This document shows positions 53,927 through 62,717 of a stretch of DNA of 64,000 nt, piece after piece. The translations under genes and the position numbers were made by a program. Origin of the DNA: Lachnospiraceae bacterium (lineage in GTDB: Bacteria; Bacillota; Clostridia; Lachnospirales; Lachnospiraceae). The stretch lies in contig JAFYBJ010000057.1 of the NCBI GenBank assembly GCA_017540265.1, positions 1 to 64,000 on the forward strand, given 5' to 3'. Numbering within the stretch: position 1 is the stretch's first letter; the number at the start of each line of letters is the position of its first letter. The notes under the pieces are model-generated. The model was not told where the DNA came from. It made no database searches and saw nothing but the letters and a program-made list of their open reading frames with translations.

Positions 53927-55462
53927 ATGGCAGCAGTTAAGAAAAAAAAGAGCAAAAAAAAGCTGATCATCATTTGTGTGATAGTACTTCTTGTACTGAT
54001 CATGTTCTTCTCCTGCGCAAGGAAGGCTGCGGATGCTGCTTTCTTAAGTGATAGTGTTACGGCAAGGGATATAATGACTTATCACAGCTTTACCGGAACG
54101 GTTACTCCCGTTACGGAGGAGAATGTGGTACCGGTCGTTTCCGGGATAAAGGTTGAAAGCTTTGCCGTAAAGGAAGGCGATGAGGTGAAGGCAGGTGATG
54201 TTTTGGTATATCTGGACAAAAGATCCGTTGAAGAACAGATAGACGAGCTTGAGACATCCATGTCCCTTAATGCTGCCAATTCCGATCTTTCGGTAAAACA
54301 GGCAAGAAACAATTATTACAATTACAGGAACGATCTGAATAAGGGCGTTAATTCCCAGATACTCACCGCTTCACAGAATGCGGCGAATGCAAAGATCCAG
54401 TACGACGCGGCTTTAAGAAATTATTTAAGCGCCGTGAGCATGAATGAAGGCGGGTACAGTTCGACCATAGCAAACGCGAAGCTTCAGACCGACAATGCAT
54501 ATCAGAGCGTGCTTCAGGCAAAATCCGCACTGGAGCTTGCCGATCACAATAAGAGGAACGGTGAGACTCCGGCTATGGACAGGGAGGCACTTAATGCAAG
54601 CTATGAACAGGCAGAGCATGCACTTGATCAGGCGTGGCTTGCATATGAGAATGCCGTGGCAAACAGCAAGGCCGCTGCCATAAATGAAAAGAACAATCTT
54701 CAGACAAGCTATGAATCCTTCTTAACCGCGCAGCTTTCCTATCTTGCCGCAACCCTGGCATATGATGCGGCGGTGCGGGGAGCATCCGAACAGCTTGCAA
54801 CATATAAGAATCAGTACGATCAGGCTCTTTTGGGAGCGGATACTTCACTTAACGATCTTAAGCTTGCGGATCTTTATGAGAAACTTGAGGATTGCAGTGT
54901 GAAGTCTCCCATAGACGGTATAGTAACGGATCTGCCCATGGCAAAGGGCGATGTGACTACGGCCACAGGTGCAGTGGCGGTGGTGACCGATTTCTCGGAA
55001 ATGAAGGTCGATATAAAGATAAACGAATATGATATCCTCGGTGTGGAAGAAGGAAGGGATGTAAAAATACTGTTAAATGCCGTGGACAGGGAATATGAGG
55101 GTGTGATATCAAAGATAAGCCGTACCGCAAAGGCAGAAAAGGGCGTGTCATATTTTGAATCCGAAGTGGATTTTCCTGCGGATGAATATGTGCGTAGCGG
55201 CATGAGTGTTGAGATACGTCTTACCATGAGTGACTTAAAGGACGTTCCCACCATTTTAAGCGAAGCCATAGAGATAGATGAGGAAGGCAGAGCCTATGTA
55301 TATAAAAGAGCCGGAAAGGTTCCCGAGAAGGTTTATGTGGAATGCGGAGCCACGGACGGAAAATATACGGAGATCACTTCAGGCCTGTCTATGAATGATG
55401 AATATCTTTATGCGCCCATGACGCAGGAAGAGATGATGCGTAAGATGATGGAAGAGGATTGA
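53927..55462 (+). CDS. Membrane fusion protein of a MacAB-like ABC exporter
   Basis: 511-aa HlyD/MacA-type adaptor. TM helix at about residues 10-28 (LIIICVIVLLVLIMFF), a biotinyl-lipoyl-like segment (VEEGDEVKAGDVLVYLDK-type), a long alpha-helical hairpin of about 250 residues rich in Ala, Asn and Gln, and a C-terminal beta-barrel part (VKSPIDGIVTDLPMAKGD, VDIKINEYDI). The gene is 33 bases after ribU, with a small hairpin (53901-53914) and no T run between them, so the exporter may share the ribU transcript. Substrate unknown. Confidence 0.88.
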   Translation: MAAVKKKKSKKKLIIICVIVLLVLIMFFSCARKAADAAFLSDSVTARDIMTYHSFTGTVTPVTEENVVPVVSGIKVESFAVKEGDEVKAGDVLVYLDKRSVEEQIDELETSMSLNAANSDLSVKQARNNYYNYRNDLNKGVNSQILTASQNAANAKIQYDAALRNYLSAVSMNEGGYSSTIANAKLQTDNAYQSVLQAKSALELADHNKRNGETPAMDREALNASYEQAEHALDQAWLAYENAVANSKAAAINEKNNLQTSYESFLTAQLSYLAATLAYDAAVRGASEQLATYKNQYDQALLGADTSLNDLKLADLYEKLEDCSVKSPIDGIVTDLPMAKGDVTTATGAVAVVTDFSEMKVDIKINEYDILGVEEGRDVKILLNAVDREYEGVISKISRTAKAEKGVSYFESEVDFPADEYVRSGMSVEIRLTMSDLKDVPTILSEAIEIDEEGRAYVYKRAGKVPEKVYVECGATDGKYTEITSGLSMNDEYLYAPMTQEEMMRKMMEED

Positions 55463-55479
55463 TACATCAGGGAAAGCTC

Positions 55480-56181
55480 ATGGAAAAAACCGGAGAACCT
55501 ATCCTTCGCATGAGAGGGATCACAAAAGAATATGAGATGGGCGAGGAGGTCTCAGTTGTTTTAAAAGGCATAGATCTTGATGTCTACAGGGGAGAATTCC
55601 TTGCGATACTCGGGCCTTCAGGTTCCGGAAAATCCACGCTTATGAACATTATAGGCTGTCTTGATGTACCTACGTCCGGAACCTATGAATTAAACGGCAA
55701 GCTTATCGCGGATGAAGATGAGAAAAGCCTTGCGCAGATAAGAAATAAAGAAGTGGGCTTTATATTCCAGAGCTTTCATCTTCTTCAGAAACAGGATGCA
55801 TGGAGCAATGTGGAGCTTCCGCTCATATACGCCAATCTCCCGGAAAAACGCAGACGCGAGCGTGTTGAGGAGATGCTTACAAAGGTGGGGCTTGCAGAGA
55901 AGATGCATCATTTCCCTAATCAGCTCTCCGGTGGTCAGCAGCAGAGAGTGGCCATAGCAAGGGCCATTGCGACGGAGCCTACCATACTGCTTGCGGATGA
56001 ACCGACAGGCGCTCTTGACCAGAAGACAGGAGCCCAGGTCATGGAGCTTTTTCATTCTCTGAACAGCGAGGGCAGAACGATAATAATGATAACCCACGAT
56101 GCGAAGATCGCATCCCATGCGGGACGTATAGTCAGTATACTTGACGGAAATATATGTGAGGGACAGCTTGAAGATGCTTAA
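55480..56181 (+). CDS. ABC transporter ATP-binding protein, MacB/LolD-like
   Basis: 233-aa ATPase. Walker A GPSGSGKST, signature LSGGQQQRVAIARA, Walker B ILLADEPTGALD and H-loop MITHDA are intact. The start is ATG 55480 (GGGAA upstream); the frame is open back to 55459. It overlaps the permease start by 8 bases. Powers the exporter with the adaptor at 53927 and the permease at 56174. Confidence 0.94.
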   Translation: MEKTGEPILRMRGITKEYEMGEEVSVVLKGIDLDVYRGEFLAILGPSGSGKSTLMNIIGCLDVPTSGTYELNGKLIADEDEKSLAQIRNKEVGFIFQSFHLLQKQDAWSNVELPLIYANLPEKRRRERVEEMLTKVGLAEKMHHFPNQLSGGQQQRVAIARAIATEPTILLADEPTGALDQKTGAQVMELFHSLNSEGRTIIMITHDAKIASHAGRIVSILDGNICEGQLEDA

Positions 56182-57376
56182 TCCGGCGGTGGTAAAACAG
56201 AGTGTGCAGATGTCTCTGCAGAATATAAGATCGAATAAGATGCGGTCTTTTCTTACCATGCTGGGAATTATGATAGGCGTTACCTCAGTAATAGCTCTTA
56301 TCACCATCGTACAGATCGTTTCTGACAGTGTGATGGGAGAATTCTCAAGTCTCGGTGCAGGTACTCTTACCATAATGGCATCTTCTTCACCCATGAAAAA
56401 CGGTCTTACGGATAATGATATTAAAGAGCTGGAGGCGATAGACGGGATTGACGGTGTTTCACCTACGGTTTCTCTTACCACTGCATCCGTTGTGGATGGG
56501 GAGGTATATGAAAATACCAGTGTTGAAGGAAAGTCAGATATATATTTCATGCATGATGCCGATATCATCACCGGAGGCAGAGGGCTTAACCATATGGACA
56601 TGTCCGGTGATACCTACGTCTGTATCGTTGATCCGAAATATGTGAAAACTGCCATGCTGGGACACAAGGTATTGGGCAGTGAGATACTCATAGGCGGTTT
56701 CCGTTATACGGTTGTGGGCGTAAGGGGCAAGGATGAGAGCATGAGCAGCTTTATGAGCGACAGCAGCGGTCTTGACGGCACTGTGATCATTCCCTACAGG
56801 AATGCTCTTTCCATGACGGGCAGCAATGATGTGAATTCGGCGGAAGTATATGTGAATCCTGCATATTCAATGAGCGATGTGGAGGAATCCATAAGGAACA
56901 AGCTCAAAAATATGTACAATGAGAACGATGATTATTACAGCGTTATAAATCTTGAATCCATGATGGATATGATGAACAGCGTGCAGGGGATGATGGGCAC
57001 CATGCTTGGCGGCATAGCTTCCATTGCACTTCTTGTTGGTGGAATAGGCATCATGAACATGATGCTTACAAGTGTTTCGGAACGGACAAAGGAAATCGGC
57101 CTGCGTAAGGCGCTTGGCGCCGAACCATCCAGGATCCAGGCCCAGTTTCTCATAGAATCCGTGGTGCTTTCCGTTTGCGGAGGCATAATAGGTATCCTCT
57201 TTGGTCTCTTGATAGCCTTTGTGGCTGCAAAGCTTCTAAAGACAGCTTTTATCATCTCCTGGGGAGCAGTGGCCTTAGGCTTTGGCTTTTCCGGCGCAGT
57301 GGGCGTGATCTTTGGATGGATGCCTGCAAAACGCGCAAGTGAGCTCAATCCCATAGATGCACTCAGATCTGAGTGA
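56174..57376 (+). CDS. ABC transporter permease, MacB/FtsX family
   Basis: 400-aa permease with the MacB layout: TM1 (about 25-48, FLTMLGIMIGVTSVIALITI), a large extracytoplasmic domain of about 220 residues, and three C-terminal TMs with the FtsX signature GGIGIMNMMLTSVSERTKEIGLRK. Start ATG 56174 overlaps the end of the ATPase gene. It is the last gene of the exporter operon. Confidence 0.93.
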   Translation: MLNPAVVKQSVQMSLQNIRSNKMRSFLTMLGIMIGVTSVIALITIVQIVSDSVMGEFSSLGAGTLTIMASSSPMKNGLTDNDIKELEAIDGIDGVSPTVSLTTASVVDGEVYENTSVEGKSDIYFMHDADIITGGRGLNHMDMSGDTYVCIVDPKYVKTAMLGHKVLGSEILIGGFRYTVVGVRGKDESMSSFMSDSSGLDGTVIIPYRNALSMTGSNDVNSAEVYVNPAYSMSDVEESIRNKLKNMYNENDDYYSVINLESMMDMMNSVQGMMGTMLGGIASIALLVGGIGIMNMMLTSVSERTKEIGLRKALGAEPSRIQAQFLIESVVLSVCGGIIGILFGLLIAFVAAKLLKTAFIISWGAVALGFGFSGAVGVIFGWMPAKRASELNPIDALRSE

Positions 57377-57396
57377 GATTTTTCCCTGTTATTTGG

Positions 57397-57425
57397 TTGA
57401 CAAAATACCATTACAATGGTATATT
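57397..57425 (+). promoter_or_regulatory. Sigma-A promoter of the SH3b-NlpC/P60 gene
   Basis: Perfect TTGACA (57397-57402), 17 bases, TATATT (57420-57425). The spacer and -10 are occupied by an 18-bp palindrome. Confidence 0.88.
57405..57422. promoter_or_regulatory. Palindromic operator candidate in the promoter
   Basis: ATACCATTACAATGGTAT is a perfect inverted repeat (8-bp arms, 2-base centre) between the -35 and -10 hexamers. A dimeric repressor bound here would block the promoter. The repressor is not identifiable in the window. Confidence 0.7.
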
Positions 57426-57453
57426 TGTAACAAAATGTAACAAATTGTAACAA
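57426..57453 (+). repeat. Three TGTAACAA direct repeats, 10-bp period
   Basis: TGTAACAA at 57426, 57436 and 57446, separated by 2 bases each, around the predicted transcript start. TGTAAC recalls the WalR half-site TGTWAH, whose published spacing is 5 bases rather than the 4 seen here. The gene encodes a wall hydrolase, as do many WalR targets. Confidence 0.7.
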
Positions 57454-57486
57454 TCCACTTCTGAAAACGGAGCGTTAAACAGCTTT

Positions 57487-58869
57487 ATGGCTTTAAAAAA
57501 AGTACGTATAAAGAGAGCCTGGATAGGTGCAGCAGCCTGGGTCACATTAGTTTCGCTTATGGCCGCCGGCACGGTCCAGACAGATGAAATGGAGGCATAT
57601 GCCTCTGCTGCAGCAGCAGAAACCATAGATCTTTCGATCATCACAAAACCCACGGGGCCTGCCGGAAACGGTACCAAAGAACTTAAAGATATAGTTAATT
57701 GCGCAGGAGCAGCGGCGGCCCTTGAAGAGAAGGAGACTCCGGGTGTCGTGGCTGAGCTTGAGCTTGTGGGCGCGGCGCTTGCCATGGACGTGGATGACAG
57801 CGGAGCAAAGCATGCGGCAGTTTCTGCCGTTGCGGCGATCAATGAGGGTCAGGAGAGCGTTGATGAGATAAAGGAGGCACAGCTTGTTTCCGAAAATGAG
57901 GCTCTTGCGAAGGATCCGGAACATTTCAGCGAATTAGTTATTGCGGATGTAACAGACTACGTTAATGTGAGGGCAATCCCCGATACAGAAGGGGAAGTTG
58001 TGGGAAAGCTTTATGATAATTCAGCCGGTGAGTTTTTAGATGAGGAAGACGGCTGGTACAAGATACGTTCCGGCAATGTGACCGGATATGTAAAGGCTGA
58101 GTATTGTGTTACGGGAGAGGATGCCATAGAGCTTGCAAAGAAAGTGGGCACAAGGATGGCGACCGTTAATACCACTACGCTTAAGGTGCGTACCGCTCCC
58201 GATATTGAATCCGAGGTCCTCGGTCTTGTTCCCGAAAATGAAGATCTTGTGATCCTTGAAGAGGTAGACGGTTTCGTAAAGGTTTCCATAGAAGAAGGAA
58301 ACGGTTATGTATCCACGGATTTTGTGGACATACGTACCGATTTTGTACATGCGGAAAGTGTTGCCGAGGAAAAGGCAAGACTTGAAAAGGAACAGGCTGA
58401 AAGAGAAGCCGCAAGGAAGGCTGCGGAAGAGGCTGCAAAGAAGAATGCGGCAAAGAAGAAGACAGGTACCTCAAAGAAGAGCCAGGGAGCATCGGCTGCT
58501 GCGCAGGTGAGTGGCGGAAGCGGTCTTGGTGCCGATGTGGCAAGGTTTGCCTGCCAGTTTGTAGGTAACCCTTATGTTTACGGCGGATCAAGCCTTACGG
58601 AAGGAACAGACTGTTCGGGCTTCGTTATGAGTGTGTACAGTAATTTCGGCGTAAACCTTCCCCACTCCTCCACATCCGACAGAGCCGTGGGATCTGAAGT
58701 AGCAGGCGGTATAGCCAATGCGGAACCGGGCGATATACTTTGCTATTCGGGGCATGTGGCTATATATATCGGGGACGGAAAGATAGTTCATGCCAGCACG
58801 CCCAGCACCGGAATTGTGATAGGCAATGCAAATTACAGAGGCGTACTTGCGGTAAGAAGGATATTCTGA
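57487..58869 (+). CDS. Secreted SH3b-SH3b-NlpC/P60 endopeptidase
   Basis: 460-aa secreted wall hydrolase. A signal segment (AWIGAAAWVTLVSLMAAGTV) is followed by an Ala-rich region and two bacterial SH3 domains (VTDYVNVRAIPDTEGEVVG near 160 and TTLKVRTAPDIESEVLG near 235). A Lys/Ala linker and a C-terminal NlpC/P60 domain follow, with Cys in GTDCSGFVMSVYSNFG and His in SGHVAIYIGDGKIVHAST. It resembles the catalytic domain at 38706 but has SH3b targeting modules instead of a coiled coil. Confidence 0.93.
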   Translation: MALKKVRIKRAWIGAAAWVTLVSLMAAGTVQTDEMEAYASAAAAETIDLSIITKPTGPAGNGTKELKDIVNCAGAAAALEEKETPGVVAELELVGAALAMDVDDSGAKHAAVSAVAAINEGQESVDEIKEAQLVSENEALAKDPEHFSELVIADVTDYVNVRAIPDTEGEVVGKLYDNSAGEFLDEEDGWYKIRSGNVTGYVKAEYCVTGEDAIELAKKVGTRMATVNTTTLKVRTAPDIESEVLGLVPENEDLVILEEVDGFVKVSIEEGNGYVSTDFVDIRTDFVHAESVAEEKARLEKEQAEREAARKAAEEAAKKNAAKKKTGTSKKSQGASAAAQVSGGSGLGADVARFACQFVGNPYVYGGSSLTEGTDCSGFVMSVYSNFGVNLPHSSTSDRAVGSEVAGGIANAEPGDILCYSGHVAIYIGDGKIVHASTPSTGIVIGNANYRGVLAVRRIF

Positions 58870-58895
58870 TAAGGAATACGGATAACGGATTAAAA

Positions 58896-58922
58896 GCATC
58901 ACGGCAGTGGTGCTTTTTTTTT
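58896..58922 (+). terminator. Terminator of the SH3b-NlpC/P60 gene
   Basis: Stem GCATCAC (58896-58902) / GTGGTGC (58907-58913) with one G-T pair, followed by nine T residues. Confidence 0.9.
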
Positions 58923-58941
58923 ATCTGTTCGTGAATTTGAG

Positions 58942-58970
58942 TTGAGCATGGCGGGGAGTAGGAGTATACT
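58942..58970 (+). promoter_or_regulatory. Promoter of the EAL-domain gene
   Basis: TTGAGC (58942-58947), 17 bases, TATACT (58965-58970). Confidence 0.7.
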
Positions 58971-59052
58971 AAAGGTGTCTGTACTTTTTATGCAATGATA
59001 AAAAGACAGATATGGATGCAGTGGATCTGTGTATTAAAGAGGTTTTTTAGGG

Positions 59053-60741
59053 ATGAATGGACCTGAATATCCGCCTATAACCGAGGAACGAAAAAAACGG
59101 ATCGATACACTTTATGAAAGCTATTCCGTGGTCGCGGATGATGCTTATGTTTATGTTTGTGACTTACGGCATGATTATTCCAGATGGAATCCGGAACTGG
59201 TCAGATATTTTGATATGCCCGGAGAATATATGTACAATGCCGCCGGTATATGGTCATCCAAGATACATCCGGATGATAAGTCAATATATGATTCAAATCT
59301 GGAACGTATATTTCACGGAAATATAACGAATTGTGATTTTACGTACAGGGTAATGGATCGCAGGCAAAGATATTCAGTGGTTGCGGTTAAAGGTACGGTG
59401 CTTTTGGATGCCGATGGCATGCGTTGTTATTTTATCGGGATCATAAAGCCCAACCGTTTAAAAAATGACCGTGACAACTTTACGGGACTCAGGAATCAGT
59501 ATGGCTTTTTTGAGGATCTGGTAAAGATCATAGAGAATAAAAAAGAATCAAACATAATCATGATGGGAATAAGCCGTTTCGGCCAGATAAACGAGATATA
59601 CGGCTATGATTTCGGCAACAGGGTTCTGCTTGAGATATCAAAGCTCTTAAGGAATAATGTGACGGATAACGGCAGCCTGGCCGATGTTTACAGGCTTGAC
59701 GGAGCAAGATTTGCCCTTGTTACGGATAAATTTTCCATGGATATCCTGGAAAAAAGCTACAACTGGATCCAGAGCCTGCTTTTGGGCGATTTTAAGGTGA
59801 ACGGAAGGCGTCTGTCGCTTAAGTTAAACGGTGGCGGAATATCGGTCAATAATTTTGATATTAGCGATAAGACCGTCTATTCCTGTTTAAGCTATGCCTA
59901 TCATGTTTCAAAGAATGAAAGAAAAGGTGAGCTTACCATATTTAAGAACGATCTTGACGGTACGGACTTACAAAGGCTTGAGAAGATAGACAGGATAAGA
60001 GAAAGCATAAATTCGGGATGTAAGGGATTTGAACTTTTCTATCAGCCCATAATGTTTGCAGACAGCGAAACGCTTAAAGGCGCGGAAGCGCTTATACGTT
60101 ATACGGATGATACGTACGGTATTGTACCTCCGGATCATTTTATACCCATCATAGAAAATGACAGGCTCTTTCCGGATACCCTGGGCAGATGGATACTTAA
60201 GACAGCGATGGGGCAGGGAAAGGAATTTTTGGATAAGTATCCCGATTTCAGATTAAATGTGAACCTTTCCTACGCCCAGCTTGAAAGGGCGGATTTTGCC
60301 GATATCGTGCTTGGGATGCTTGAGGATACAGGTTTTCCGGGAGAGAATCTCTGCCTTGAGATCACGGAGCGCTGCCGCCTTGTGGATATGAGACATATAA
60401 AAAACGTTATGATAAAACTCAGGGAAAAGGGTGTCTTTTTTGCTCTTGATGATTTCGGAACAGGCTTTTCATCCATGAACATCCTTAAGTCACTGCCTCT
60501 TGATACGATAAAGATAGACAGGGGTTTTGTCCTCAATGTTGATAAGGACGAGAAGGAACAGAAGCTGGTCAGTTATTTTACATCCATTGCAAGTCTCTTC
60601 GGGTCGGATGTATGCGTTGAGGGGATTGAGACCAGTGATATGAAGGAAACGGTGAGGCGTTTTCCGGTGAATTCACTGCAGGGTTATTACTACTCAAAAC
60701 CCGTATCTTACGATATTTTCCTGAAAACATACTGTATATAA
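59053..60741 (+). CDS. PAS / degenerate GGDEF / EAL cyclic-di-GMP phosphodiesterase
   Basis: 562-aa cytosolic signalling protein. Residues about 20-140 look like a PAS fold with PAC-like HPDDKSIYD. Residues 150-300 form a GGDEF domain whose signature is RLDGARF, so cyclase activity is lost. The EAL domain from about 310 has FELFYQPIMF, GAEALIRY, NVNLSYAQL, LEITERCRLV and DDFGTGFSSMNILKSLPLD with VCVEGIET, so the metal ligands of an active phosphodiesterase are present. The GGDEF part may bind GTP as an activator. It has its own promoter. Confidence 0.9.
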   Translation: MNGPEYPPITEERKKRIDTLYESYSVVADDAYVYVCDLRHDYSRWNPELVRYFDMPGEYMYNAAGIWSSKIHPDDKSIYDSNLERIFHGNITNCDFTYRVMDRRQRYSVVAVKGTVLLDADGMRCYFIGIIKPNRLKNDRDNFTGLRNQYGFFEDLVKIIENKKESNIIMMGISRFGQINEIYGYDFGNRVLLEISKLLRNNVTDNGSLADVYRLDGARFALVTDKFSMDILEKSYNWIQSLLLGDFKVNGRRLSLKLNGGGISVNNFDISDKTVYSCLSYAYHVSKNERKGELTIFKNDLDGTDLQRLEKIDRIRESINSGCKGFELFYQPIMFADSETLKGAEALIRYTDDTYGIVPPDHFIPIIENDRLFPDTLGRWILKTAMGQGKEFLDKYPDFRLNVNLSYAQLERADFADIVLGMLEDTGFPGENLCLEITERCRLVDMRHIKNVMIKLREKGVFFALDDFGTGFSSMNILKSLPLDTIKIDRGFVLNVDKDEKEQKLVSYFTSIASLFGSDVCVEGIETSDMKETVRRFPVNSLQGYYYSKPVSYDIFLKTYCI

Positions 60742-60860
60742 AAATATAGCGGAATGAGGGAGCTTTGTGGTATAATACAGGATATCACAGGCAGTCGCTT
60801 AGTTTGTTTTTATGGGAAGCACCCCCTGTGGTAAAATAACATGCCGAGGAGGTATAATGC

Positions 60861-61388
60861 ATGAAGTTTACGATCGTTGGAAAGAACATTGATGTGACTG
60901 AAGGGTTAAGAAATGCAGTCGAGGAGAAGATAGGAAAGCTTGAAAAATATTTTACCGAGGACACGGAAGTCCATGTGACACTCTCGGTAGAAAAGGACAG
61001 GCAGAAGATAGAAGTAACCATTCCCGTAAGAGGGAACATCATCCGTTCCGAGCAGGTGAGCAATGACATGTATGTGTCGATCGATCTTGTGGAGGAGATA
61101 ATAGAGAGACAGCTCAAGAAATACAAGACAAAGATCACAGACAGGCAGCAGGACGGAGGATATTTCAAGAAAGAATTTCTTGAAAAGGATTTCATGGATG
61201 ATGAAGAGATAAAGATCATCCGCAGCAAGAAGTTTGATATAAAGCCCATGTATCCTGAAGACGCATGCGTACAGATGGAACTGCTCGGCCACAGCTTTTA
61301 TGTTTTCTGCAATGCAGAGACAGATCAGGTAAATGTGGTATACAAGAGAAAGGGCAATACATACGGTCTCATCGAGCCTGAGATCTGA
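60861..61388 (+). CDS. hpf: Ribosome hibernation-promoting factor, long form
   Basis: 175-aa long HPF that makes inactive 100S ribosome dimers in stationary phase. N-terminal S30AE domain MKFTIVGKNIDVTEGLRNAV, KLEKYF; C-terminal dimerization domain IIRSKKFDIKPMYPEDACVQMELLGHSF and NVVYKRKGNTYGLIEP. GAGGAGG precedes the ATG. A TATAAT at 60771 might be its -10, but no good -35 is visible. Confidence 0.95.
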   Translation: MKFTIVGKNIDVTEGLRNAVEEKIGKLEKYFTEDTEVHVTLSVEKDRQKIEVTIPVRGNIIRSEQVSNDMYVSIDLVEEIIERQLKKYKTKITDRQQDGGYFKKEFLEKDFMDDEEIKIIRSKKFDIKPMYPEDACVQMELLGHSFYVFCNAETDQVNVVYKRKGNTYGLIEPEI

Positions 61389-61401
61389 TAAAAGCATAAT
61401 G

Positions 61402-61431
61402 ACGGCCCTTGCAGCAGTAAGGGCCGTTTTT
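61402..61431 (+). terminator. Terminator of hpf
   Basis: Perfect stem ACGGCCCTT (61402-61410) / AAGGGCCGT (61419-61427) with an 8-base loop, then TTTT. Confidence 0.92.
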
Positions 61432-61456
61432 CACTTTACAGGAGAAAGGAACACAT

Positions 61457-62695
61457 ATGGCAAGCGAGATAAGGGATATAAACCTGGCACCGTCCGGAAA
61501 GATAAAGATCGAATGGGTAAAGGATCATTGTGATCTTTTAAGGACACTTGAAAAGGAATTTGAAGAAACAAAGCCTTTTAAAGGAAAGAAGATAGCGCTT
61601 TCCGTACATCTTGAGGCAAAGACGGCATATTTATGCAAAGTGCTTAAGGCAGGCGGCGCAGAGATGTATGTTACAGGTTCCAATCCTCTCTCCACACAGG
61701 ACGATGTGGCTGCCGCGCTGGTGTCGGACGGACTTGAAGTTCATGCATGGTATGGAAGTACTCCGGAAGAATATGATTCGCATATAAGGGCCGTGCTTTC
61801 CGTGGGTCCCAATATAATAATTGATGACGGCGGCGATCTCGTGCATATGATGCATACGGAATTTACCGATCTCATACCGCAGGTTACCGGAGGCTGTGAG
61901 GAAACGACTACCGGTATAATAAGGCTTGAGGCTATGGACAGGGATGGAAAGCTTAAATTCCCCATGGTGAAGGTAAACAATGCAAAGTGCAAGCATTTTT
62001 TCGATAACCGTTACGGTACCGGCCAGTCTGTCTGGGATGGTATAAACAGGACCACAAACCTGATCGTTGCGGGCAAGACCGTTGTGGTCGCAGGATACGG
62101 CTGGTGCGGTAAGGGCGTGGCAATGAGGGCCAAGGGCCTTGGTGCGAAGGTCATAATAACGGAAATAGATCCGGTAAAAGCAATAGAGGCTGTAATGGAC
62201 GGCTTTGAAGTGATGCCCATGAAGGCGGCTGCAGCTCTTGGCGACTTCTTCGTTACCGTTACGGGCTGCGACAAGGTAATAGACGAAGAAGATTTCCTTG
62301 AGATGAAGGATGGTGCCATCCTCTGCAATGCAGGACATTTTGACTGTGAGATAGATATGGCAGGTCTTAGAAAGATGGCGGTGTCGTCTGCGGAGTTAAG
62401 ACATAATATCACCGGATATACTCTTTCAAACGGACATACACTGGCTGTGCTTGGCGAGGGAAGGCTTGTAAATCTTGCATGCGGCGACGGACATCCCGCC
62501 GAGATAATGGATATGAGTTTTGCAATACAGGCGCTTTCCGCGAAATATCTTGTGGAGCATGGAGCAGAGCTTACGGAAAAACTTATAGATGTGCCGGAGG
62601 AAGTGGATAAGGAGGTTGCTGTAAAGAAGCTTGCCTTCCTTGGTAAAGAGATAGATGTGCTTACTCCGGAACAGGAAAAATATCTTAATTCATAA
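61457..62695 (+). CDS. ahcY: S-adenosylhomocysteine hydrolase
   Basis: 412-aa NAD-dependent enzyme splitting S-adenosylhomocysteine to adenosine and homocysteine. VNNAKCKHFFDNRYGTGQS with the catalytic Lys/Asp region, VVVAGYGWCGKGVAMRAKGLGA (NAD fold) and ILCNAGHFDCEIDM are diagnostic. Short form without the roughly 40-residue insert of eukaryotic enzymes. AGGAGAAAGG upstream of the ATG. Many Firmicutes use Pfs/LuxS instead, so this marks an alternative methyl-cycle route. Confidence 0.94.
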   Translation: MASEIRDINLAPSGKIKIEWVKDHCDLLRTLEKEFEETKPFKGKKIALSVHLEAKTAYLCKVLKAGGAEMYVTGSNPLSTQDDVAAALVSDGLEVHAWYGSTPEEYDSHIRAVLSVGPNIIIDDGGDLVHMMHTEFTDLIPQVTGGCEETTTGIIRLEAMDRDGKLKFPMVKVNNAKCKHFFDNRYGTGQSVWDGINRTTNLIVAGKTVVVAGYGWCGKGVAMRAKGLGAKVIITEIDPVKAIEAVMDGFEVMPMKAAAALGDFFVTVTGCDKVIDEEDFLEMKDGAILCNAGHFDCEIDMAGLRKMAVSSAELRHNITGYTLSNGHTLAVLGEGRLVNLACGDGHPAEIMDMSFAIQALSAKYLVEHGAELTEKLIDVPEEVDKEVAVKKLAFLGKEIDVLTPEQEKYLNS

Positions 62696-62717
62696 AATCT
62701 TCGGACGGTACAGACAA

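Noticed and set aside
59500..59950. Active diguanylate cyclase in the 562-aa protein
   Set aside because: The GGDEF signature is replaced by RLDGARF; only the EAL half keeps its catalytic motifs.
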